From assembly GCA_005881295.1 (NCBI GenBank), contig VBHS01000362.1:1-6094 (forward strand): a stretch of 6,094 bases of DNA, given 5' to 3'. Under the pieces are notes generated by a model. The model was not told the DNA's origin and did not search any database. It saw nothing but the letters and a program-made list of their open reading frames with translations. The translations under genes and the position numbers were made by a program. Position 1 is the first letter of the stretch, and every line of letters starts with the position of its first letter. Source of the DNA: Chloroflexota bacterium (GTDB lineage Bacteria; Chloroflexota; Ktedonobacteria; Ktedonobacterales; Ktedonobacteraceae). Positions 1 through 6,031 of this stretch are shown piece by piece.

Positions 1-41
1 TGCCGATCTCCCAGAAATACGACCCCGGTCATCGTTGTCAT
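1..41 (-). CDS. 5' end of a gene cut by the window edge; possibly a zinc-type alcohol dehydrogenase
   Basis: Only the first 13 codons are present, reading MTTMTGVVFLGDR. A strong Shine-Dalgarno sequence (GGAGGAG, 51-57 on the complementary strand) lies 9 nt before the ATG at 41; a second in-frame ATG follows at 32. The start lies only 16 bp beyond the stop of the upstream histidine kinase gene, so the two are probably co-transcribed. The pattern 'VVFLGDR' near the N-terminus resembles the first beta strand of zinc-dependent medium-chain dehydrogenases, which often begin with forms such as 'M.GVVF.G...V'. That family call is inference from very few residues. It does not look like a response regulator receiver domain, which would be the usual partner of the kinase. 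Confidence 0.6.
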   Translation of the reverse strand, partial: MTTMTGVVFLGDR

Positions 42-57
42 CCTGTAACGCTCCTCC

Positions 58-1887
58 CTAAGCCCGCTCTACGTTCTTCCCATACACCTGCGACTCTGAC
101 AGTGGCACCGTAATAAATTTTCGCTCACTACTTCGCTCGGTATGAGGAATAGGCAGGCGCAGCATAACTGTTGTACCATGCTCGACCTTTGGACGGGTTA
201 CCGACTTGATCGACAGTATACCGCCGCCCTCCCGGGCCTTCAACCGTGCCTTGAACAGGCTCGTTTTTTCGGGTGAGATCGAGCTCGTATCAAAGCCGCG
301 TCCATCATCGGTGATGTACACATCGATATAGCCATTCCTGCGCACCGTTTGCACCGTGGCGAAGCTCGCTCCGGCATGATTATAGACGTTCAGCAGCGCC
401 TGGGTGACGGTGTATGAAATGGCCTCTGCTATCTTCGTTCCTTCCTCCGTCTGCTCAAGGTCATGACTTAATGCATCCAGAGCCCACAGGTCCGGCTGTA
501 CCTTGAGCGGCGATTCGGGGTGCAGCGCGGGAAGATCTTCACGGATCAATTTCTCCAGGTGGAGTTTCAAGCCCAGGCTGCGTCTCTGGTAAGCATCTTC
601 GACCAGCAATTGCAGCCCTCGCAGGTCACCCTCCAGCTCCTCGCTGATTTTTCGCACCTTGCCTAACGCCTCGGAAATGGGCTGTACCGCAACCTTTCCG
701 TCCGGGTCTCGTTCAGACTCCACTTTCAGCTTGTGTTGCCAGTGTCCCAGCAGCGAGCGGATGCGCAGTGCCTGCTGTTTGGGCTGATCGTGAATGCGCT
801 GCGAAAGTACAGAGCGCAGGTGGGCATCCGCGTGTAGCAGAAGCGAGGTTGCCTGTTGCAGCTCGCTGTTCGACTGCTGTAGTGCCGCCGCCGTCTGCTG
901 CAGCTCGCGCAATGCCCCTTCGCGCTGCTCGAGCGTAAGTTGTAACTGATCGATCAGGCGCAGAGAACGAATTGCGTAGAGCAGCAACAGTGGATAGACG
1001 ATTGCCAGTACGGTAAAAATAACAATAAAATGTGGACGCCCGGCTACTTTGCCAAAGATGAGAAAAGAACTCCATTCAAAGGCCACCAGCGCGATTAGCG
1101 GCAGGTACGGCAAGCCATCCACCATCAAGCGCGGTCGGCGCGGCGCACTCAATGCTTCTGGCCGGTATGTCAAACTGAGATGGATAAAGGCTGCGCCAAG
1201 CAGGGCAAATGATGGGACCCACAGCAGTTGAAATACTATATCCGCGGGATAGGCCTGTTGCACGTTGCCCCAGTGGCTGTAGAGCAGGAAGAGCATCGCT
1301 GGCGGCAGCAGCGTAATACCCTCGACGGCTCCCGTCCAGTCGCGGGCGGTGACAAGCAAGAGGGTGCCGACCAGCAGCCAGCTGATACCGGCGAGCATCG
1401 TCAGACCATAGTTTTCAAACCACATATCCCAGGTAAAGCTGACAGCCTGGAGCGTTGTTTGACCCGTCGTGTTGTCCGAGTGCTGGATGGTGTAAGTAAC
1501 GCCATCACCTGGACTGGCATGCATATAGGCGGCCGTCAGCGGCACAATCTCGGGGTGAAGCTGATTCTGTTGCCACGAGTAGGCCGTCACCCCGTTCTTA
1601 TTTTTGACTTCGACCCCAATGAAATGGTCCGTATTGGTCAGTGAACTTGCCGAGGCCCCGAATTGGCCGGTTTGAGGCAGTGTAGAGGCAATAACCACCT
1701 GGTCATCAGTATCGATCGCCCAAAAAAAACCACCAAAAGTTTTTCCTATCTCACCAAGTAGGCGAACATGGCCGATTACACTGATGATGAGCAGGGCCAG
1801 GGCAACCAGTAGATAGGTTATTGTGAGGCGAGGCCGTAACCGTTGCCACCATGGATCGTTTGTTTTGTGTATAGATGAAATAAACAC
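58..1887 (-). CDS. Multi-pass membrane sensor histidine kinase (HisKA_3 / HATPase_c)
   Basis: 609 aa from a GTG start; an in-frame TAA two codons upstream rules out a longer product. Helix 1 spans about residues 22-43, followed by an extracytoplasmic domain of about 115 residues (44-160) and five more hydrophobic segments (about 162-181, 189-205, 217-239, 257-278, 286-306). A Gln/Leu-rich coiled coil follows (about 310-350). The phosphoacceptor box RIHDQPKQQ (His366, Asp367) matches the H-D-x-P-x-Q pattern of HisKA_3 kinases such as the NarX/ComP/LiaS group. The ATPase domain shows the N box (NVYNHAGAS, Asn500), G1 box (DDGRGFD, 527-533), a glycine-rich lid (GGG, 554-556) and GTTV (571-574). 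It should autophosphorylate at the membrane and pass phosphate to a NarL-type regulator, but none is in the window. The stimulus is unknown and the extracytoplasmic domain matches no fold I recognise. All catalytic motifs look intact. Confidence 0.88.
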   Translation of the reverse strand: MFISSIHKTNDPWWQRLRPRLTITYLLVALALLIISVIGHVRLLGEIGKTFGGFFWAIDTDDQVVIASTLPQTGQFGASASSLTNTDHFIGVEVKNKNGVTAYSWQQNQLHPEIVPLTAAYMHASPGDGVTYTIQHSDNTTGQTTLQAVSFTWDMWFENYGLTMLAGISWLLVGTLLLVTARDWTGAVEGITLLPPAMLFLLYSHWGNVQQAYPADIVFQLLWVPSFALLGAAFIHLSLTYRPEALSAPRRPRLMVDGLPYLPLIALVAFEWSSFLIFGKVAGRPHFIVIFTVLAIVYPLLLLYAIRSLRLIDQLQLTLEQREGALRELQQTAAALQQSNSELQQATSLLLHADAHLRSVLSQRIHDQPKQQALRIRSLLGHWQHKLKVESERDPDGKVAVQPISEALGKVRKISEELEGDLRGLQLLVEDAYQRRSLGLKLHLEKLIREDLPALHPESPLKVQPDLWALDALSHDLEQTEEGTKIAEAISYTVTQALLNVYNHAGASFATVQTVRRNGYIDVYITDDGRGFDTSSISPEKTSLFKARLKAREGGGILSIKSVTRPKVEHGTTVMLRLPIPHTERSSERKFITVPLSESQVYGKNVERA

Positions 1888-1892
1888 ACCTT

Positions 1893-1922
1893 AGTCTAAC
1901 ATGTGAGTGAACCTGTCTGCAA
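1893..1922 (-). promoter_or_regulatory. Weak candidate promoter for the histidine kinase gene
   Basis: On the minus strand TTGCAG (1922-1917) and TAGACT (1898-1893) are separated by 18 bp; they match the sigma-70 consensus at 3/6 and 4/6 positions. The -10 ends only 5 nt before the GTG start codon, so transcription would begin at or next to the start codon and the mRNA would be leaderless or nearly so. The only Shine-Dalgarno-like bases (AAGG) are too close to the GTG to work well, which fits that reading. Transcript mapping is not available, and an upstream promoter within the repeat region is equally possible. Confidence 0.3.
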
Positions 1923-1991
1923 GCCATCCATGGTTTTTCTGGATATTCGGAGAGAAGATTTCCCGTGAGCGGCCTCCAGCGGTGTCCTGCA

Positions 1992-2100
1992 TGTCATCCT
2001 GAGCGCAGCGAAGGATCTCTCGCCGGGCACCACGCAGATCCTTCGCTGCGCTCAGGATGACAAAACCCCCGGCTGTCATCCTGAGCGCAGCGAAGGATCT
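1992..2100. repeat. Three exact 27-bp repeats in alternating orientation
   Basis: The same 27-bp unit, beginning TGTCATCCTGAGCGCAGCGA and ending AGGATCT, occurs forward at 1992-2018, reversed at 2036-2062 and forward at 2074-2100, with no mismatches. The middle copy can pair with either outer copy, through a 17-nt or an 11-nt loop, giving two mutually exclusive hairpins. The array fills the centre of the gap between the divergent kinase gene and arsR-type operon and ends 37 bp before the -35 of the latter. From memory, this unit (translated as ILSAAKDL or ILRCAQDD) is dispersed in many Chloroflexota and Acidobacteriota genomes; it behaves like a REP/BIME-style repeat. No transposase is nearby. 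The 81-codon reading frame crossing it (1891-2136, minus) is a translation of the repeat, not a gene. Confidence 0.92.
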
Positions 2101-2137
2101 CTGGCGGACTTCTGGGGAATCACCAGAACACCTCACC

Positions 2138-2166
2138 TTGCCGAAATACTGTCTATGAGGTATAAT
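2138..2166 (+). promoter_or_regulatory. Sigma-70-type promoter of the metal-efflux operon
   Basis: TTGCCG (2138-2143, 4/6 match to the -35 consensus) and a perfect TATAAT (2161-2166) are separated by the ideal 17 bp. The expected start site is near 2173, giving a leader of about 50 nt before the ATG at 2222. The dyad operator lies immediately downstream of the start site. This is the best-formed promoter in the window. Confidence 0.8.
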
Positions 2167-2175
2167 TACAACAGA

Positions 2176-2199
2176 ATAGTTGCATACATGTGCAGATAT
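2176..2199. promoter_or_regulatory. Candidate operator for the ArsR/SmtB-type repressor
   Basis: A 24-bp imperfect palindrome: the core TGCATACATGTGCA (2181-2194) has perfect TGCA/TGCA arms and is flanked by ATAGT and GATAT, which extend the symmetry; 16 of 24 positions are symmetric. It begins about 3 bp after the predicted transcription start, where a bound repressor would block RNA polymerase. ArsR/SmtB proteins typically bind such AT-rich dyads over their own promoters, so autoregulation is likely. The core differs from the TGAACA-type SmtB operator I recall, so the assignment rests on position and symmetry. Confidence 0.6.
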
Positions 2200-2210
2200 G
2201 AAAAGATAAA

Positions 2211-2217
2211 AGGAAGG
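2211..2217 (+). promoter_or_regulatory. Ribosome binding site that fixes the repressor start
   Basis: AGGAAGG lies 4 nt before the ATG at 2222. No comparable site precedes the in-frame ATG at 2276 (Met19), so the longer 147-residue product is preferred, although the His26 ligand would survive in either form. Confidence 0.7.
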
Positions 2218-2221
2218 TTGT

Positions 2222-2665
2222 ATGGTTTCTCAACCTGTCAAAGCATCGACCACTGGTGATAGCGATGCAGGATATATGTCCCAGGAGCGTAATACCCACG
2301 CGGAACTCGCGTTGGCAGTACGGCGCAACCTGGTAGCCAACGAGAGCGCGGAGCGTATCGCAAAGCTCTTCTCCGTTCTGAGCGACCCCACACGTCTCCA
2401 GGTTCTCTATGCTTTGTTGAACGCTCCCACAGGTGAATTATGTGTGGGTGACCTGGCTACCGGTCTCGATCGAGACGATACCACCATCTCCCATCAGCTG
2501 CGTGTTTTGCGTTACCAACAGGTTGTCGCCATGCGTAAAGTAGGGCGGATCGTCTATTACCGGCTTGTAGATGAACATATTCGGCTGCTGCTCGAAATTG
2601 GTCTCACCCATGCCAACGAACTCTCCCTCCTCCCTTTTAAAAGAGAGACGCAGGTGCCCGCATGA
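2222..2665 (+). CDS. ArsR/SmtB-family metal-responsive transcriptional repressor
   Basis: 147 aa winged-helix repressor, somewhat longer than SmtB (about 122 aa) because of an N-terminal arm. The family signature SDPTRLQVLYALL spans 54-66, and the DNA-recognition helix (TTISHQLRVLR) runs to about residue 97. The alpha-5 metal site is complete: Asp117, His119, His130 and Glu133 have the D-x-H-x10-H-x2-E spacing of SmtB, a zinc sensor. The ELCVGDLA segment supplies Cys74 and Asp77, equivalent to the Cys/Asp pair of the second (alpha-3N) site of SmtB/ZiaR. His26 aligns with that site's arm histidine, while the arm cysteine is replaced by Glu22. Expected action: bind the operator as a dimer when metal-free and release it on binding Zn(II) or a similar ion. 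It is translationally coupled to the exporter (ATGA overlap). Co(II) or Cd(II) sensing cannot be excluded. Confidence 0.92.
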   Translation: MVSQPVKASTTGDSDAGYMSQERNTHAELALAVRRNLVANESAERIAKLFSVLSDPTRLQVLYALLNAPTGELCVGDLATGLDRDDTTISHQLRVLRYQQVVAMRKVGRIVYYRLVDEHIRLLLEIGLTHANELSLLPFKRETQVPA

Positions 2666-3657
2666 GTGATCAGCACATTGGGCATAATCATAATCATACC
2701 CATGGCATGGCGAAACAGGCGTTACGCCTGGCCTTCTTCTTAACAATCGTTATCCTGGTGGCGGAACTGGTCGGTGGTATTGTTTCTAATTCACTGGCTC
2801 TATTCTCTGACGCCGGTCATGTCGTAACCGACATTTTCGCGCTTGGCCTGGCCTGGTTTGCTGCAGTACAGGCTGAGAGGCCTGCCAATGCGCGCAAAAC
2901 CTTTGGTTATCACCGCGTAGGTATCCTGGCCGCCCTTGTTAACGCCGTTACCTTGATCATCATCGCCATTGTCATCTCCCTGGAAGCCTTTCAGCGTTTC
3001 CAACATCCAGAACCGGTACAGCCGTTCATTATGTTCCTTTCAGCAGGGATTGGCATAGCCGTTAACCTCTTCATCGGTTTAGGCTTGCAAAAAGAGGGCC
3101 ATAGTCTCAATGTGCGGGCTGCGACCATGCACGTATTTGGCGACGTGATCGTCTCGGTCGGCGTCATTGTGGCTGGCATCATCATCCTCCTGACCGGTTG
3201 GACGCTGGTTGACCCCTTGCTGTCGGTCGGCATAGCCGTGCTTATCGCGTTTGGAGCCTGGGGCATCCTCCGCGAGACCACCGATATCCTCCTGGAATCC
3301 ACGCCCAGGGACATCTCTCTCTCTGATCTTGTCGGTGATATGAAAAAGATCGAGGGCGTGAAAGACGTACACGACCTCCACGTCTGGTGTATTGCCAGCG
3401 GCATGTATGCTCTCTCCTGCCATACGCGCATCAACGACCATCGTCCCAGTTGCAGTTCGCCCATCCTGCAATCCCTTAACAGCATGCTCAGCGAAAAATA
3501 CCATATCGATCACGCCACCATCCAATTTGAGTGTAATGACCACCGCACAGCGTGCTGCGAAATGGACGGCCTCTATTGTCGCATGGAGAATGCCCAGGAG
3601 AAAAGTAACGGACACAGCCACAAGCACGAAACACTACTATCTAAACACAATCCTTAG
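2662..3657 (+). CDS. Cation diffusion facilitator (CDF) family zinc/cation exporter, CzcD/ZitB-like
   Basis: 331 aa inner-membrane antiporter expected to expel Zn(II), possibly Co(II) or Cd(II), in exchange for protons. The N-terminus is His-rich (HIGHNHNHTHG, 5-15). Six hydrophobic helices follow between about 20 and 205. The transport site is the HD-HD type characteristic of zinc carriers: His53/Asp57 in helix 2 (GHVVTD) and His157/Asp161 in helix 5 (MHVFGD). The cytoplasmic domain (about 215-295) carries the usual VHDLHVW segment with His237, His240 and His254. The C-terminal tail has four cysteines (291, 298, 299, 306) and HSHKH (318-322), probably extra metal-binding sites. The start ATG overlaps the repressor stop (ATGA), with only a weak AGG upstream, implying translational coupling. 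A hairpin terminator begins 7 bp after the stop. Family assignment is firm; the exact metal is inferred from the ligands and the linked repressor. Confidence 0.93.
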   Translation: MSDQHIGHNHNHTHGMAKQALRLAFFLTIVILVAELVGGIVSNSLALFSDAGHVVTDIFALGLAWFAAVQAERPANARKTFGYHRVGILAALVNAVTLIIIAIVISLEAFQRFQHPEPVQPFIMFLSAGIGIAVNLFIGLGLQKEGHSLNVRAATMHVFGDVIVSVGVIVAGIIILLTGWTLVDPLLSVGIAVLIAFGAWGILRETTDILLESTPRDISLSDLVGDMKKIEGVKDVHDLHVWCIASGMYALSCHTRINDHRPSCSSPILQSLNSMLSEKYHIDHATIQFECNDHRTACCEMDGLYCRMENAQEKSNGHSHKHETLLSKHNP

Positions 3658-3664
3658 CGAAAAC

Positions 3665-3720
3665 ATGAAAAAGTGCCGAGAAAATAGCCACTGCCGGCTA
3701 TTTTCTCGGCACTTTTTCAT
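3665..3720. terminator. Perfect bidirectional intrinsic terminator between convergent genes
   Basis: A 25-bp inverted repeat without mismatches (3665-3689 and 3696-3720) encloses a 6-nt loop (ACTGCC). Each arm carries an A/T tract at its outer end (GAAAAAG / CTTTTTC) and a GC-rich section (GTGCCGAG), so transcripts from either side would end in a stable hairpin with a run of U. It lies 7 bp after the exporter stop and 23 bp beyond the stop of the convergent PucR-type gene, and probably serves both. Confidence 0.9.
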
Positions 3721-3743
3721 AGATGTTTCTTTGGTTCTTTCTG

Positions 3744-5759
3744 CTAAGCTCCGTTTGAGCGCAGCTTGTACACTTTAATCGCTACCTGGAGCGTTAGCCA
3801 GTTGCTTCGTTCCTGGAGATCGATGTCACACAGCGACTGTAACCGCTCTAGACGCTGAATCAATGTATTGCGGTGCACAAAGAGCCGGTTAGAGGTCTTG
3901 GTCAGATTCCCTGCGCATTCGAGGTATGTCTCCAGCGTATCCAGCAGGTCGGTCCCTTTACGACGATCGTAGTTTGCGATGCGCGCTACCTGGTCCTGGT
4001 ACATGTCGCGCAGGTCATCCATGCGCGCAATCTTATACAGGTAGCGATAAACACCCAGGTCATTAAAATGAGTGACTCCCCCTTCCCTGTTGAGGCTTTG
4101 CCCCATTTGCAGGGCCTCTCTTGCCTCGGCAAAGCCACGCCGGTAGTCGCTAATGCTCTGACAGGGATTTCCCACTCCCATAGAGAGCCGGGCATTCTGC
4201 TCGCTGCGCATCTGGCGAGAGAGATCACGCAGCCATGTTTTGAGACGCGCCGCGGCTGGATCTTTGCTCAAAGAGAACAAACAGGTGAGAATATTTTCGT
4301 GCTCGTAGAGGATCGAGCCGGGGTAACTGTCCTGAATACGGCGCCGTATCAAACCATAAATGCGTTTATGAACTGCCAGGCGCTCCTCTTCTGTTTGCAG
4401 GGTTGATGGACTGCCTGCCACTATCCCTTCCACCTGGTTGTTATTTTTGTCGTCGCGCTCCTCATCTAGCTGTGAAATTTCAATCAGCACCGCCAGGTGA
4501 GGCCTGCTGAGGTCGCAGCCCAGGAAGTTCGCGCGTTGGCGCAGCGCATCTTCCGTATCATACGAACCAAGCATGAGATCATCAAAGAAACCTTTCACCA
4601 GGTTTTTCTGCGCCAACAGATCTACCAGTTGGCTATTCTTGATCGCTATTGCCGCCTGGTTAGCAATGGTGCTCAGCAGGCTGTGATCCTCAGAGGTATA
4701 GCGACGAGTTTTGGTCGCGTAGCAGCTTATCAGTCCAAGATGTTCGGTTCCGGCGATAAGTGGAACAGAGAGCAGCGCCTTATACTGCGTGTCTTTGAGA
4801 GGGTTCAATCGCTCGAGCGTATGCAGGCTCAAATCAGGAAGCTGCCTGCGCGCATTGTCTGCATGGAAGGAGGCTTCATTTGTTTCACGCAGTTTTTCCC
4901 ATACATGCCGGTCAACTTCAATGGGCTGAAAGTTCAAGGCGCGATCATTCAGGTTAGGCGAGGAGGCACGTATGGTTAAACGGCCCCGCGTTTGATCCAT
5001 CAGCATAATGACGCACAGATCAACCTCCATGATTTGCACTGTCAACGTCGTTAGCGAGCGCAACAAATCATCGAGATAGAGGCCAGAACTGATTGTTTGG
5101 CTCAGGATTGCCAGCGATGTGAGGATGCTGAGCTTGCGCTGCGTGCCCTCAAAAAGCTGGGCATTCTCAATCGCAGAGGCCACCAGTGTGGCCGTATTAC
5201 TGACGAACGCCTGGTGATTCTCTGTAAATTCATAGGGAGCGACCGTGTGCATGGTGATCACACCAAACAGGTTGCGCCCTTTCCCGATGATTGGCACCGT
5301 CATGATGGACTGGAACTTTTCCTCTTCCAGTTCGGGGAAGTAGTAAAAGCGCGGATCTTCCATTGCCTCGTCTTTCAAGATCACAGGCTTAAGCGTCAGA
5401 CCTACCCAGCCTGTTATCCCCTCCCCCAGACCTAATTCAATCTTTCCTACCAGGTGTTCATACTGTTCGCTGGTGCTCGCCAGCACCAATCGATCTTTGT
5501 CCTTGTTATAGAGGTAAATGAAGGCTGCATGGCAAGAAATAGCGCGAGCGATGATATCTACCAGGTGGCTGAGTACTTCATCAAGTTTGAGCGTCGAGCC
5601 TATCGTTGAAATAACCTCATTCAGTAATGCATTTTCTTCTCGACTGGTTGAAAGAGCTGTTCGCAATTCGCTATTCTCTTTACGATACTGCTCGATACCG
5701 GCCTCGTCTCCTATGCTGGGACTGACTGGAACTGCTTTGTGTGTATGTGAGGAAGACAT
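3744..5759 (-). CDS. GAF-domain PucR/CdaR-type transcriptional regulator
   Basis: 671 aa from the ATG at 5759, which has an ideal Shine-Dalgarno (AGGAGG, 5765-5770) 5 nt before it. The frame stays open to a TTG at 5801, but that start has no ribosome site. A coiled coil (about 21-50) precedes GAF domain 1 (about 58-200; LGLGEGITGWVG and SIMTVPI are typical) and GAF domain 2 (about 228-378; LLSVPLIAGTEHLGLI). Residues about 385-560 resemble the degenerate GGDEF-like domain of CdaR/PucR regulators. The C-terminus is the PucR-type helix-turn-helix (HTH_30): LLDTLETYLECAGNLTKTSN then LFVHRNTLIQRLERL, about 605-645. Such proteins bind DNA through this end; the tandem GAF domains suggest a small ligand or redox signal, which cannot be named from sequence. 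The gene stands alone, convergent to the exporter, behind a long structured leader. Confidence 0.9.
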   Translation of the reverse strand: MSSSHTHKAVPVSPSIGDEAGIEQYRKENSELRTALSTSREENALLNEVISTIGSTLKLDEVLSHLVDIIARAISCHAAFIYLYNKDKDRLVLASTSEQYEHLVGKIELGLGEGITGWVGLTLKPVILKDEAMEDPRFYYFPELEEEKFQSIMTVPIIGKGRNLFGVITMHTVAPYEFTENHQAFVSNTATLVASAIENAQLFEGTQRKLSILTSLAILSQTISSGLYLDDLLRSLTTLTVQIMEVDLCVIMLMDQTRGRLTIRASSPNLNDRALNFQPIEVDRHVWEKLRETNEASFHADNARRQLPDLSLHTLERLNPLKDTQYKALLSVPLIAGTEHLGLISCYATKTRRYTSEDHSLLSTIANQAAIAIKNSQLVDLLAQKNLVKGFFDDLMLGSYDTEDALRQRANFLGCDLSRPHLAVLIEISQLDEERDDKNNNQVEGIVAGSPSTLQTEEERLAVHKRIYGLIRRRIQDSYPGSILYEHENILTCLFSLSKDPAAARLKTWLRDLSRQMRSEQNARLSMGVGNPCQSISDYRRGFAEAREALQMGQSLNREGGVTHFNDLGVYRYLYKIARMDDLRDMYQDQVARIANYDRRKGTDLLDTLETYLECAGNLTKTSNRLFVHRNTLIQRLERLQSLCDIDLQERSNWLTLQVAIKVYKLRSNGA

Positions 5760-5764
5760 GCCAA

Positions 5765-5770
5765 CCTCCT
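5765..5770 (-). promoter_or_regulatory. Ribosome binding site that decides the PucR-type regulator start
   Basis: AGGAGG on the minus strand, 5 nt before ATG 5759. It begins 7 nt after the closing stem of the predicted leader structure, and a CTCCT element within that structure (5794-5798) could pair with it. Confidence 0.85.
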
Positions 5771-5777
5771 GATGAAA

Positions 5778-5887
5778 CAGACTCCATCCTTGAAGGAGCA
5801 ATCCAGGTTTCTGGTGAGTATCCCCTGCGCGCCTCGCTTTGAGGGTATTCCCACCTTCTCCCTGCTGCCCGCAGGATGGAGTGTCTG
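5778..5887 (-). promoter_or_regulatory. Predicted structured 5' leader, possible cis-regulatory RNA
   Basis: Read on the minus strand, CAGACACTCCATCC (5887-5874) pairs with GGATGGAGTCTG (5789-5778) as 5 bp, a 2-nt bulge and 7 bp, closing a domain of about 110 nt. Inside are a CCTGC/GCAGG hairpin with pentaloop GGGCA (5875-5861), a longer imperfect stem joining 5855-5843 to 5825-5813 (GGTGGGAATACCC with GGGGATACTCACC, two internal mismatches), and a CCAG/CTGG tetraloop hairpin (5814-5803). Neighbouring helices overlap by 2 nt, so not all pairs can form fully at once. The domain ends just before the Shine-Dalgarno of the PucR-type gene. I compared it by eye with the cobalamin, TPP, FMN, c-di-GMP, c-di-AMP, fluoride and Moco riboswitch cores and found no match. 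Folding was done by hand. Confidence 0.5.
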
Positions 5888-5942
5888 ATGAAACGGTGTT
5901 TTCTAAAGTCAGGTACTATGCCCGCGCTCAAATAGAGAAGTC

Positions 5943-5957
5943 ATATTGACCCAATAT
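5943..5957. promoter_or_regulatory. Perfect palindrome ATATTG-ACC-CAATAT, possible operator
   Basis: Two 6-bp arms separated by 3 bp; flanking bases 5940-5941 and 5959-5960 add two more pairs after one mismatch. It lies about 40-55 nt downstream of the predicted leftward start site, between promoter and structured leader, a position suited to repressor binding. No binding protein can be assigned; autoregulation by the adjacent PucR-type protein is one possibility. Confidence 0.45.
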
Positions 5958-5979
5958 CACTACTCAAGCCGCATTTTTA

Positions 5980-6010
5980 TGTATAATGTGCATATATGTG
6001 TTATTGTACA
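5980..6010. promoter_or_regulatory. 31-bp dyad embedding back-to-back -10 elements
   Basis: TGTATAAT (5980-5987) and ATTGTACA (6003-6010) form inverted arms with one mismatch, centred almost exactly on the palindrome CATATATG (5991-5998). The right arm is the -10 of the leftward promoter; the left arm contains a consensus TATAAT facing right, but I see no good -35 for it and no gene to its right within the window. A protein bound here would cover the leftward -10 and start site. Confidence 0.45.
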
Positions 6011-6031
6011 TACTTTTTGTTCCGTAGTCCA
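6003..6031 (-). promoter_or_regulatory. Candidate promoter of the PucR-type regulator gene
   Basis: On the minus strand TGGACT (6031-6026, 4/6) and TACAAT (6008-6003, 5/6) are separated by 17 bp. Transcription would start near 5996, giving a leader of about 235 nt before ATG 5759, long enough to include the predicted RNA structure. No better promoter is visible closer to the gene. Confidence 0.55.

Noticed and set aside
713..1644. Frames of 60-138 codons overlapping the histidine kinase gene
   Set aside because: They are embedded in the kinase coding sequence, which has intact catalytic motifs, and have low-complexity or Arg-rich translations.
1921..1950. Small inverted repeat around CCATGG and ATCCA/TGGAT upstream of the kinase
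   Set aside because: The stem is only about 5 bp with no T run or promoter overlap, so it is likely chance.
1891..2136. 81-codon minus-strand reading frame between the kinase and repressor genes
   Set aside because: It is a translation of the three repeat copies (ILSAAKDL and ILRCAQDD peptides) with no ribosome site, so I treat it as repeat, not gene.
3079..3627. Reading frames of up to 182 codons antisense to the CDF exporter
   Set aside because: They lie fully inside a gene with clear family motifs, lack family features and have no ribosome sites; they are codon-bias shadows.
3873..5772. Several plus-strand reading frames of 84-177 codons opposite the PucR-type gene
   Set aside because: All are antisense to a well-supported protein and show no recognisable domains.
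5760..5801. TTG start at 5801 adding 14 residues to the PucR-type regulator
   Set aside because: There is no ribosome site before it, while ATG 5759 has AGGAGG at 5-nt spacing.
5813..5855. Resemblance of GGGAGAAGGTGGGAAT to a cobalamin riboswitch core
   Set aside because: The conserved B12-box bases and the CCCGC-ACTGT segment are absent.
5769..5894. CTGATGA twice on the plus strand, as in hammerhead ribozyme cores
   Set aside because: Neither copy is followed by a stem and the required GAAA at a workable position, and the gene reads from the opposite strand.
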